This document shows, piece by piece, positions 42,162 through 48,440 of a DNA stretch of 48,440 nucleotides. Under the pieces are notes generated by a model. The model saw only the letters and a list, made by a program, of their open reading frames with translations, was not told the DNA's origin and ran no database searches. The DNA is from DAIDKA01 sp035943195. GTDB lineage: Bacteria > Pseudomonadota > Gammaproteobacteria > Steroidobacterales > Steroidobacteraceae. The DNA is taken from contig DASZCK010000180.1 of the NCBI GenBank assembly GCA_035943195.1, positions 1-48,440 of the forward strand, written 5' to 3'. The number at the start of each line of letters is the position of its first letter. Position 1 is the stretch's first letter. The position numbers and the translations under genes are program-made.

Positions 42162-42662
42162 ATGACTCAGTCAACTCAGACCCATCAGTATCTGACCTTC
42201 ATGCTCGGTGGCGAGCTATTTGCGATCGGAATTCTGTGTATCAAGGAGATCATTGAGTACGCCAGCCTAACCGAGGTACCGATGATGCCCGCCACGGTGC
42301 GCGGGGTTATCAACCTCCGCGGAGCGGTGGTACCGGTCACGGATCTGCAGATCCGGTTCGGAAAAACGCCGAGCCCGGTCAGCAAGCGTACCTGCATTGT
42401 CATCATTGAAGTTACCGGGCTCGGTGAGCGTCAGGACATCGGGATAATCGTGGACTCAGTAGATTCAGTGCTGGACATTCCTGCCTCTGAGATCGAGCCA
42501 CCGCCCACCTTCGGCGCCGGCATCCGTACCGATTTCATCCGCGGCATGGGTAAGGTCAATGGCAAGTTCGTCATCCTCTTGGATGTGAACCACGTGCTCG
42601 CGGTAGAAGAAGTGGCGGCATTGGTCCAGCTGCCGGCCTCAGGGACCGAGCAGGCGGCCTAG
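42162..42662 (+). CDS. cheW: Chemotaxis coupling protein CheW
   Basis: This 166-residue CheW protein opens with YLTFMLGGELFAIGI, followed by IKEIIEYASLTEVPMMPATV and GVINLRGAVVPVTDL, and ends with a regulatory barrel (ILLDVNHVLAVEE). It links the receptors to CheA. AGGG precedes the ATG. The stop directly abuts the cheR start. Confidence 0.95.
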   Translation: MTQSTQTHQYLTFMLGGELFAIGILCIKEIIEYASLTEVPMMPATVRGVINLRGAVVPVTDLQIRFGKTPSPVSKRTCIVIIEVTGLGERQDIGIIVDSVDSVLDIPASEIEPPPTFGAGIRTDFIRGMGKVNGKFVILLDVNHVLAVEEVAALVQLPASGTEQAA

Positions 42663-43523
42663 ATGGGCAGCGCTCTTGGCCATGCGGTCGAGCCTGATCC
42701 GGCGCCGGGAGTCGGCGCTTCAAGCATTTCGGACCGCGAGTTTGCGCAGTTCCAGTCCTTCATATTCGATGCGGCTGGCATCACGCTGGCCAATACCAAA
42801 AAGGCGCTGGTTAGTGGGCGACTTGCCAAGCGCCTCAAACATTTCGAGCTCGATAGCTACGGGGACTACTTCCGATTGATCACCGGCGGCAAGCAGCCCG
42901 AAGAATTACAGACCGCCGTTGATTTACTCACGACCAATGAGACGTACTTTTTCCGTGAGCCACAGCACTTTGAATTCCTGAAGACTGAGCTTGCCAAAGA
43001 CGTGCAATACGCCAAGCCGGTTCGGGTCTGGAGCGCCGCCGCGTCGACCGGTGAGGAACCCTACAGCATCGCAATGCTGCTCGAGGAATGTCTGGGTGCC
43101 CAGGGACGGCCCTGGGAAATCGTGGCATCCGACATCAGCATGCGAGTATTGGAGCGCGCCGCGACCGGCCACTACCAGTCACTTCGGACCGGGGGAATTC
43201 CGCCGCACTACCTGCGCAAGTACTGTCTCAAGGGCACGGGTCAGCAGGCCGGCACCATTCTGGTGGACCGAAAGCTGCGACAGCAGGTGCAGTTCCGTCA
43301 GATCAACCTGAATTCGGCCCTACCCCAGCTCGGGACCTTCGATTTCATCTTCCTACGCAACGTTCTGCTCTACTTCAACCTACAGACCAAGCGTCAGGTG
43401 GTGAGCCGTGTGTTGTCCATGCTCAAGCCGGGGGGCTGGCTCTTCATCAGCCATACCGAAACTCTTCATGATGTCTCGGACGCAGTGGACGCCGTCCGAC
43501 CGGCCACTTACCGCAAACGCTAG
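42663..43523 (+). CDS. cheR: Chemoreceptor methyltransferase CheR
   Basis: This 286-residue SAM-dependent methyltransferase has TTNETYFFREPQHFEF and the SAM-binding SAAASTGEEPYSIAM near 122-136. IASDIS-like ASDISMRVLE follows, and FIFLRNVLLYFN occurs late. It methylates Glu residues on receptors and works against CheB. ATG directly follows the cheW stop. Adjacent cheB completes the adaptation pair. Confidence 0.95.
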   Translation: MGSALGHAVEPDPAPGVGASSISDREFAQFQSFIFDAAGITLANTKKALVSGRLAKRLKHFELDSYGDYFRLITGGKQPEELQTAVDLLTTNETYFFREPQHFEFLKTELAKDVQYAKPVRVWSAAASTGEEPYSIAMLLEECLGAQGRPWEIVASDISMRVLERAATGHYQSLRTGGIPPHYLRKYCLKGTGQQAGTILVDRKLRQQVQFRQINLNSALPQLGTFDFIFLRNVLLYFNLQTKRQVVSRVLSMLKPGGWLFISHTETLHDVSDAVDAVRPATYRKR

Positions 43524-43539
43524 GTCCGGAGTCGCCCAG

Positions 43540-44613
43540 ATGAATCGCATCAAGGTCATGGTCGTCGACGACTCGGCCGTCGCGCGGCAGGTGGTAGTGG
43601 GCATGTTGCGCGAGCACCCCGGCGTGGAAGTGATCGCCGCAGTCTCTGATCCGATCTTTGCCATGCAGAGAATGCAGGCGCAGTGGCCGGACGTCATCCT
43701 GCTCGACGTTGAGATGCCGAGGATGGATGGCATCACTTTCCTGAAACAGATCATGGCCGAGCGCCCGACCCCCGTCATTATCTGCTCAACGCTGACCGAA
43801 GCCGGTGCCCCGACCACACTTGAAGCGTTGGCAGCCGGGGCTGTGACCATTATCACCAAGCCGCGGGTGGGACTGCAGCACTTCCTGCGTGATTCCGCCG
43901 AGGAGTTGACCGAGGCCATCCGTGTGGCCGCGCGCGCCAACGTCAAGCGACTTGCCACCCGCGCCGCACGCCCCACCGCAGCGCCCATCAAGAACTCGGC
44001 CGACGTGATTCTGGCGCCCGCCCGGGAGCGGGCCATGACCCAAACCACCGAGCGCGTGGTCGTGATTGGCACCTCCACCGGTGGTACCCAGGCACTTCAG
44101 GAGGTCCTGGTCGACCTCCCCGCCGTGTCGCCCGGCATAGTCATCGTGCAGCACATGCCCTCCCATTTCACGGCAGCCTTCGCCGCGCGGCTGGACGGCA
44201 TGTGCAACATTGAAGTTCGTGAGGCCAAGCATAACGATCGGGTCGTTCCAGGATGCGCGTTGATCGCACCCGGAGGCCGTCACATGCTGCTGATGCGCAG
44301 CGGCGCCCAGTACCACGTGGAGATCAAGGATGGGCCGCCGGTTAGCCGTCATCGCCCATCCGTGGATGTCCTGTTCCGATCGGCAGCCAAGTGCGCGGGT
44401 CCCAACGCCTTGGGGATTATCATGACCGGGATGGGCGATGATGGTGCGCGCGGGCTGAAGGAAATGCGCGATGCGGGCGCCCGCACCATAGCCCAGGATG
44501 AGGCAAGTTGCGTCGTGTTCGGCATGCCTAAGGAGGCCATCCGGCTAGACGCTGCCGAGCGCATCGCACCGTTGAGCGAGCTGGCGCGCATGATTCTCCG
44601 CAATGTCAACTGA
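43540..44613 (+). CDS. cheB: Chemotaxis methylesterase CheB
   Basis: This 357-residue protein has an N-terminal receiver (VMVVDDSAVARQV, Asp in ILLDVEMPRMDG, KPRVG) and a C-terminal methylesterase. The catalytic Ser is in GTSTGGTQAL, His in VQHMPSHF and Asp in MTGMGDDGARGLKEM. It removes receptor methyl groups after phosphorylation by CheA. ATG 43540 has CCGGAG upstream; a longer frame inside cheR is not real. Last gene of the operon; 44614-44677 shows nothing further. Confidence 0.95.
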   Translation: MNRIKVMVVDDSAVARQVVVGMLREHPGVEVIAAVSDPIFAMQRMQAQWPDVILLDVEMPRMDGITFLKQIMAERPTPVIICSTLTEAGAPTTLEALAAGAVTIITKPRVGLQHFLRDSAEELTEAIRVAARANVKRLATRAARPTAAPIKNSADVILAPARERAMTQTTERVVVIGTSTGGTQALQEVLVDLPAVSPGIVIVQHMPSHFTAAFAARLDGMCNIEVREAKHNDRVVPGCALIAPGGRHMLLMRSGAQYHVEIKDGPPVSRHRPSVDVLFRSAAKCAGPNALGIIMTGMGDDGARGLKEMRDAGARTIAQDEASCVVFGMPKEAIRLDAAERIAPLSELARMILRNVN

Positions 44614-44713
44614 ACGGCTATTTTCCATAAAAGAAGAACAGTTGGTCTTGATGACTTTCAGAAAATGGTCGCTGCGTTTCTTGAACTGCCTCTCAATGCG
44701 CGCACGAATTTCT

Positions 44714-44788
44714 ATGCCCGTGTCACATACGAGTCCAGGCCCCGGGACTTACGATCCCGCTGCATTGATTGCAGGCCTCGCCCCCTAA
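44714..44788 (+). other. Conserved 24-codon leader frame, right copy
   Basis: This frame encodes MPVSHT, a six-residue variable block, YDPAALIAGLAP and TAA. It has the same length and ends as the left-copy frame. Codons upstream in the same frame also show synonymous changes (CTT/CTG, CGA/CGT), encoding LRFLN with either Trp or Cys next. A longer frame may be translated from an upstream start. No ribosome site is clear. Confidence 0.3.
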
Positions 44789-44811
44789 GAGCGTCGAAGC
44801 CGCGCCAATGC

Positions 44812-44827
44812 CGAGTGTTCGCACTCG
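44812..44827 (+). promoter_or_regulatory. Leader RNA hairpin, right copy
   Basis: CGAGTG and CACTCG form a 6-base stem closed by a UUCG tetraloop. The left copy keeps the stem and has loop CTCG. A second stem further down, GCCGC with GCGGC around 44834-44852, changes loop length between copies while its pairs persist (with a G-U in the left). This supports a structured leader RNA. Confidence 0.45.
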
Positions 44828-44918
44828 CACGCCGCCGCCATTCCCCTGCGGCAGCCACCTTCCCTGGGCCCATCCCCCGCCTGGTACCACTCACTGGCTC
44901 TGCCTGGAGATGTCTGCC

Positions 44919-45134
44919 ATGCGCCCTGCTCTTGACCGTCGCACAACCTGCCTGCCCGCCGAGACGCCCGAGGCTGCTGCGGCGCCCGTCGGCATTGCGA
45001 TGCAGCGCGCCCTTCATGGCGCCAATGAATCACCAGAACTAACCATCCAGATTGCCAGAGCGCGTCGCGATGCCCTGCGGGATCCGGCACAGGCCGCGAT
45101 GCTGCTGCGCGCGTGGATGTCCGACCATGACTGA
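44919..45134 (+). CDS. Stand-alone FliF C-terminal-tail-like peptide
   Basis: This 71-residue peptide starts at ATG 44919, with GGAG nine bases upstream. Its last part, IQIARARRDALRDPAQAAML followed by LRAWMSDHD, resembles the C-terminal tail of the MS-ring protein FliF that binds FliG (Ala-Arg ... DPAQ/NPxxVA ... W). No rest of FliF precedes it. It overlaps the fliG start by eight bases (ATG 45127). It may be a detached FliF tail that acts on FliG, or a diverged fragment; the match is by eye. Confidence 0.55.
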   Translation: MRPALDRRTTCLPAETPEAAAAPVGIAMQRALHGANESPELTIQIARARRDALRDPAQAAMLLRAWMSDHD

Positions 45135-46134
45135 GGCCACTCCTCCCCAGCCCAATGTGCGCGATGCGGCAGTCCTGCTGCTGTCGCTGGGCGAGCAGGC
45201 TGCCGCCGACGTGCTGAAGCACCTCGGACCCAAGGACATTCAGCGTATTGGGGCCGCGATGTCCGCAGTGGGTCAGGTCACCGTTACGCAGGTCTCCGGC
45301 ACGCTCTCCAGCTTCTTCAATGAGGTGCAGAATCAGGCCGCAGTCGGTATCGGCTCAGACGATTACATCCGCAACACCTTGACCCGGGCCCTCGGAGAGG
45401 ACAAGGCGGCGGGTCTAATTGACAAGATACTATTCGGCCGATCCACCAAGGGTCTTGAGATGCTCAAGTGGATGGAGCCGCGCGAAGTTGCTGACCATCT
45501 TCGCAACGAACACCCCCAAACCATCGCGGTTGTCCTTGCGTATCTGGATTCCGAGCAATCCGCGGGAATTCTGGGCCGAATGAGCGAGCCGATTCGCGCA
45601 GAGGTGTTGGCCCGTATCGCCACCCTGGACGGTGTGCAGCCGAGCGCCCTCAACCGGTTGGACGAACTCATCGAACGGCAGTTTTCGGGCAAGGACTCGA
45701 CCCGGACGACCAGCATCGGTGGCCCGAAAGCCGCCGCAGACATTCTCAACAACATGGAGCCCGGTCAGGAAAACCTCCTGCTCGGACATCTGCGCAAGTC
45801 GGATGTCGCGCTCGCGACGGTGATCGAGGATCTGATCTTCACCTTTGACGACCTCACGGAGATCGAAGACCGGGACTTCCAAAGCTTGCTACGTGAGGTT
45901 ACCCAAGACCTGCTGGTGCCCGCACTCAAGGCTGCTGACGAGGCGGTGCGCGCCAAGTTCTTCAAGAACATGTCCCAGCGGGCTGGCGAGATGCTGCGCG
46001 ACGACCTGGAAAGCCGCGGTCCGATAAAGATCTCCGAGGCGGAAGCCGCCCAGCGGGAAATCCTGAATACCGCAAGGAAGCTCGCCGAGGCCGGCACCAT
46101 TTCCCTGACTACCAATGCGGACGGCTATGTGTAA
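45127..46134 (+). CDS. fliG: Flagellar motor switch protein FliG
   Basis: This 335-residue protein has the N-domain DAAVLLLSLGEQAAADVLKH, a middle domain with MLKWMEPREVADHLRNEHPQ and SGKDSTRTTSIGGPKAAADILN, and the C-domain with charged residues LIFTFDDLTEIEDRDFQSLLREV, which meets the stator. It is a standard-length rotor protein. ATG 45127 overlaps the small tail ORF; the frame continues upstream but family members start here. It precedes fliM; fliH, fliI and fliN do not follow, unlike the classical fliEFGHIJ order. Confidence 0.95.
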   Translation: MTEATPPQPNVRDAAVLLLSLGEQAAADVLKHLGPKDIQRIGAAMSAVGQVTVTQVSGTLSSFFNEVQNQAAVGIGSDDYIRNTLTRALGEDKAAGLIDKILFGRSTKGLEMLKWMEPREVADHLRNEHPQTIAVVLAYLDSEQSAGILGRMSEPIRAEVLARIATLDGVQPSALNRLDELIERQFSGKDSTRTTSIGGPKAAADILNNMEPGQENLLLGHLRKSDVALATVIEDLIFTFDDLTEIEDRDFQSLLREVTQDLLVPALKAADEAVRAKFFKNMSQRAGEMLRDDLESRGPIKISEAEAAQREILNTARKLAEAGTISLTTNADGYV

Positions 46135-46164
46135 CGCGCCGCTAACCATCCGGGGTTGATGCCA

Positions 46165-47199
46165 ATGTCGGATCTGGAAATTCTCGGCCAGGACGAGATC
46201 GATGCGCTCATGAGCGGCATTGACAGCGGTGCGGTAGACACCGAGGCTCCGCCCGCGCCCGGCGAAGCACGCGCCCACGATTTCACCCGCTATGGCCGCA
46301 TTGTCCGCGGCCGCATGCCCACGCTGGAAATGATAAATGATCGATTCGGCAGGCTACTGCGCGGCAGCCTCTACAACGAGTTGCGGCGCACGGCGGTGAT
46401 TTCGGTCGGCTCTGTTCAAATTGTGAAGTTCGCCGACTACGTGCGAACACTTCATCTGCCGACCAGCCTGAATTTGGTGAAGTTCAACCCGTTGCGGGGC
46501 ACCGGGCTCATCATCCTTGATCCGACACTGGTATTCGCGCTGATCGACATCTACTTCGGCGGCAAGGGCCGTCACGCGAAAATCGAAGGTCGCGAGTTCA
46601 CCGCCATCGAAAATGAAATCATCGCAAATGTCCTGGCGGAGACTTTCCGCAATCTGCAGGAAGCCTGGTCACATATCGCGCCATTGGTCATTGAGAAGGT
46701 GGGATCGGAAATGAATCCACACTTCGCCAATATCGTCAGCCCAACCGAGATCGTTGTGGTGTCCCGGTTCAACATCGACATCGACGGGAGCGGTGGGGAT
46801 CTGCACATTACGATGCCCTATTCCATGATCGAGCCGCTTCGTGAAGTGTTGGATTCCGGTGTTCAGAGTGACCGCGTCGAGCAGGATGATCGTTGGTCGA
46901 TGGCGCTGCGCCATGAGTTGGAGGACGCGGAACTGGAAGTACGCGCGGTACTGGGGACCACCACGCTTTCGCTGTCAGATCTGAAGAAACTAAAGGCGGG
47001 CGACGTCATCGCCACTGACTTCACCGGAGCCGTGACCCTCATGGCCGAGGGCCTGCCGGTCATGCGTGGCGAATACGGTCATTCCCGCGGGCAGTGTGCG
47101 GTCAAGGTCACGGAGCGCGTACAGCGTTCACTTCTCTCCCACCAGGACGATTCTCCTGACGGTCATCGCACGGCCAGGGCCGCCCGCCCCTCCCCCTAA
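46165..47199 (+). CDS. fliM: Flagellar motor switch protein FliM
   Basis: This 344-residue protein begins MSDLEILGQDEIDALMSG, the CheY-P-binding N-terminal motif. The CheC-like middle domain includes PTLEMINDRFGRLLRGSL, LIILDPTLVFALIDIYFGG and FRNLQEAWSHIAP, and the SpoA-type C-domain LEDAELEVRAVLGTTTLSL follows. It transmits CheY-P to the motor through FliG. ATG 46165 is chosen over ATG 46159; both are close to CGGGG. It lies between fliG and cheY; fliN is not adjacent. Confidence 0.94.
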   Translation: MSDLEILGQDEIDALMSGIDSGAVDTEAPPAPGEARAHDFTRYGRIVRGRMPTLEMINDRFGRLLRGSLYNELRRTAVISVGSVQIVKFADYVRTLHLPTSLNLVKFNPLRGTGLIILDPTLVFALIDIYFGGKGRHAKIEGREFTAIENEIIANVLAETFRNLQEAWSHIAPLVIEKVGSEMNPHFANIVSPTEIVVVSRFNIDIDGSGGDLHITMPYSMIEPLREVLDSGVQSDRVEQDDRWSMALRHELEDAELEVRAVLGTTTLSLSDLKKLKAGDVIATDFTGAVTLMAEGLPVMRGEYGHSRGQCAVKVTERVQRSLLSHQDDSPDGHRTARAARPSP

Positions 47200-47216
47200 C
47201 ATTCGACGGAGTCAAA

Positions 47217-47612
47217 GTGAGCACAGCAATCAGGTATCTCGTAGTCGACGACTTCTCCACGATGCGGCGCATCGTGAAGAATCTGCTGCAGGAACTCGGC
47301 TATCAGAACATTCAGGAGGCAGACGACGGCAAGACAGCGTGGCCCATGCTGCAGGCGGGTAGTTTCGACTTCGTAATTACCGACTGGAACATGCCCCTGA
47401 TGCCGGGCCTGGACCTTCTGAAAGCGATTCGCGCGGATGACAAGCTCAAGAGCCTGCCGGTGTTGATGGTGACCGCCGAGGCTAAGCGCGAGCAGATTGT
47501 CGAGGCCGTTCAGGCCGGAGTAAGTGGCTACGTCGTCAAGCCCTTCACCGCCGAAATCCTCAAGCAGAAACTGGATAAGATTCTGCAGGCCCGCGCCGCG
47601 GCAACCGGCTGA
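47217..47612 (+). CDS. cheY: Chemotaxis response regulator CheY (motor type)
   Basis: This 131-residue receiver opens YLVVDDFSTMRRIVKNLLQE, with phosphoacceptor Asp in FVITDWNMPLMPG and Lys in YVVKPFTAE. This is the classical CheY that switches the motor through FliM. GTG start is read at 47217. It is directly followed by cheZ, so it belongs to the second chemosensory set, distinct from the CheY at 37297. Confidence 0.95.
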   Translation: MSTAIRYLVVDDFSTMRRIVKNLLQELGYQNIQEADDGKTAWPMLQAGSFDFVITDWNMPLMPGLDLLKAIRADDKLKSLPVLMVTAEAKREQIVEAVQAGVSGYVVKPFTAEILKQKLDKILQARAAATG

Positions 47613-47619
47613 AGCGGCC

Positions 47620-48279
47620 ATGATGGATTCACAGCGAAACCTGGAGCGGCTGCGGCCGCTGCTCGACCGCCTGACGGCTGCGGTTTCCGCCGGCGATGCC
47701 CCGGAGTTCGAGCGGGTATTGGATGACCTGGTCCACGGCCGGCGCAAGGACCTGTTCGCGGAGCTGCGCCGCCTGACGGCCCGTGTGCGTCAGGCGCTGG
47801 AGTCTTTTCAGCTCAATGCGCGTTTCTCGGAACTGGCTGAAAAGGACGTGCCTGACGCCCGCCAGCGCCTGCTGCATGTCATGAAGCTGACCGATGAAGC
47901 GGCGCATCAGACCATGGACCTCATCGAGCGCGCCACACCGCTGGTGAGCACCTTGGTATCCGCGGCCGCCGATCCCACGGCTCCGTCAGTCGTTGCCGCC
48001 GCCACGAAGCTGCGGTCTCACCTGTCCGATGTGCATCTCGCGCAGGGGTACCAGGACCTCACCGGCCAGATCGTGCGAGGTGTCATCAAGCTCGTGGACG
48101 AAGTCGAGGCCACTCTTGCCGGCCTAATGCGAATTGCCGGTGAAGCCGCCGAAGACCAGACGATTGCGGCGCCCATTGCCGTCAATGGCTATGGTCCGGT
48201 GGTGCCGGGGGTAAATCATGGGGCGGCCCTGGGGAACCAGCAGGACGTCGATGCGCTGTTATCGGATCTGGGCCTGTGA
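47620..48279 (+). CDS. cheZ: CheY-P phosphatase CheZ
   Basis: This 219-residue long-helix protein has FAELRRLTARVRQALESFQL and the catalytic-region motif LAQGYQDLTGQIVRGVIKLV near 140-160. The C-terminal QQDVDALLSDLGL binds CheY. It speeds CheY-P hydrolysis. ATG 47620 (or 47623) is taken; an upstream frame from 47524 lies in cheY. Its stop overlaps the GTG of the next STAS gene. Confidence 0.94.
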   Translation: MMDSQRNLERLRPLLDRLTAAVSAGDAPEFERVLDDLVHGRRKDLFAELRRLTARVRQALESFQLNARFSELAEKDVPDARQRLLHVMKLTDEAAHQTMDLIERATPLVSTLVSAAADPTAPSVVAAATKLRSHLSDVHLAQGYQDLTGQIVRGVIKLVDEVEATLAGLMRIAGEAAEDQTIAAPIAVNGYGPVVPGVNHGAALGNQQDVDALLSDLGL

Positions 48280-48440
48280 ATACACCAATCCCGCAGTCAC
48301 TTACCGTTCGATTGCCCGTGATGGCGACCCTTCGGGAGTGCGCGGCTCTGAAGCAGCAGTTGCTGGTGCTCCTCACGTCGCCTGAACCGGTAACTATCGA
48401 TGCCACCGAAGTCGATCTCATCGATACCGCGGTGCTGCAG
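48276..48440 (+). CDS. STAS-domain protein, 5' part only
   Basis: The gene starts at GTG 48276 inside the cheZ stop and runs off the window after 55 codons. It reads PQSLTVRLPVMATLRECAAL and ends DATEVDLIDTAVLQ, the STAS core with Thr at the regulatory position. It probably precedes a second cheA just outside the window, as the STAS at 37688 precedes the first. Partial; the stop is not in view. Confidence 0.75.
   Translation, partial: MNTPIPQSLTVRLPVMATLRECAALKQQLLVLLTSPEPVTIDATEVDLIDTAVLQ

Larger units (their letters stand above)
44678..45321 (+). repeat. Right copy of the leader-fliG direct repeat
   Basis: This is the counterpart of 35765-36231. It contains the leader, a 71-codon FliF-tail-like ORF and the first part of full fliG. 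Leader blocks are strongly conserved: about 69 bases ending at the ATG region of the tail ORF differ from the left copy at roughly three sites, while the coding part of fliG differs at many third positions. TGGGCCCA is a perfect palindrome in both. The 305-base region 44614-44918 has no other gene. Confidence 0.85.

Noticed and set aside
44678..44918. Known riboswitch such as cyclic-di-GMP types I or II
   Set aside because: None of the consensus blocks I remember are present, so the leader is reported as unassigned.
1..48440. tRNA genes, CRISPR arrays, insertion sequences and phage attachment sites
   Set aside because: I scanned for cloverleaf-like segments, regular short repeats and transposase or integrase motifs and saw none.

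Overview
The window looks like a chromosomal segment of a GC-rich gammaproteobacterium. The evidence is high GC in coding DNA, a CheZ-type chemotaxis system, a polar-type flagellar switch, an EmrAB/OMF pump with a MarR regulator, and many accessory redox enzymes. No tRNA, rRNA, CRISPR array, transposase or integrase was seen. All calls come from reading the sequence and recalling protein families; no database search was possible.

Bases 1-1650 hold small stress genes (CsbD-like protein, an SDR oxidoreductase of the YghA/Gsp39 type, a DUF3309-like membrane peptide). Bases 1845-10183 form one tight co-directional run of nine genes: GlcG/HbpS-like protein, CtaG, a caa3-type oxidase (subunit II with fused cytochrome c, subunit I, subunit III), a small membrane protein, a XoxF-like PQQ alcohol dehydrogenase with the lanthanide-type Asp-Tyr-Asp motif, a lipoprotein cytochrome c, and a XoxJ/MxaJ-like protein. 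Together they could carry electrons from an alcohol to oxygen. Subunit I keeps all metal ligands and the cross-linked Tyr, but it lacks the conserved Glu of the D-pathway and the Lys of the K-pathway.

Bases 10153-21434 hold signalling and redox genes: an SDR that has lost its Asn-Ala-Gly segment, a PQ-loop protein, a membrane Ser/Thr kinase with a probable Calx-beta domain next to a ferritin-like gene, a histidine kinase without an ATPase domain facing a full hybrid kinase, and an operon in which two NAD(P)-type oxidoreductases carry export signals.

Bases 21691-24123 hold a compact operon: an Lgt-like protein with altered active-site residues, a radical SAM protein of the tetraether-synthase (Tes) type, and a two-helix membrane peptide. 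This is a candidate lipid-modifying system. Bases 24260-35602 hold unrecognised exported proteins, a PadR-FecR pair without a sigma factor, a hydrolase, small membrane proteins including a 26-residue peptide, the marR-emrA-emrB-OMF efflux operon, and an exported TIKI/ChaN-like protein with an EF-hand.

Bases 35765-48440 are motility and chemotaxis genes. A complete che operon (mcp, cheY, STAS, cheA, mcp, cheW, cheR, cheB) lies between two diverged direct repeats. The right repeat is a leader, a small ORF resembling the FliF C-terminal tail, and the start of full-length fliG (followed by fliM, cheY, cheZ and a second STAS gene). The left repeat has the same leader, the tail ORF shortened in frame to 12 codons, and only the first ~70 codons of fliG, coupled to the che operon. 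The fliG fragment differs from fliG mostly at synonymous sites, so it may be a working mini-protein.
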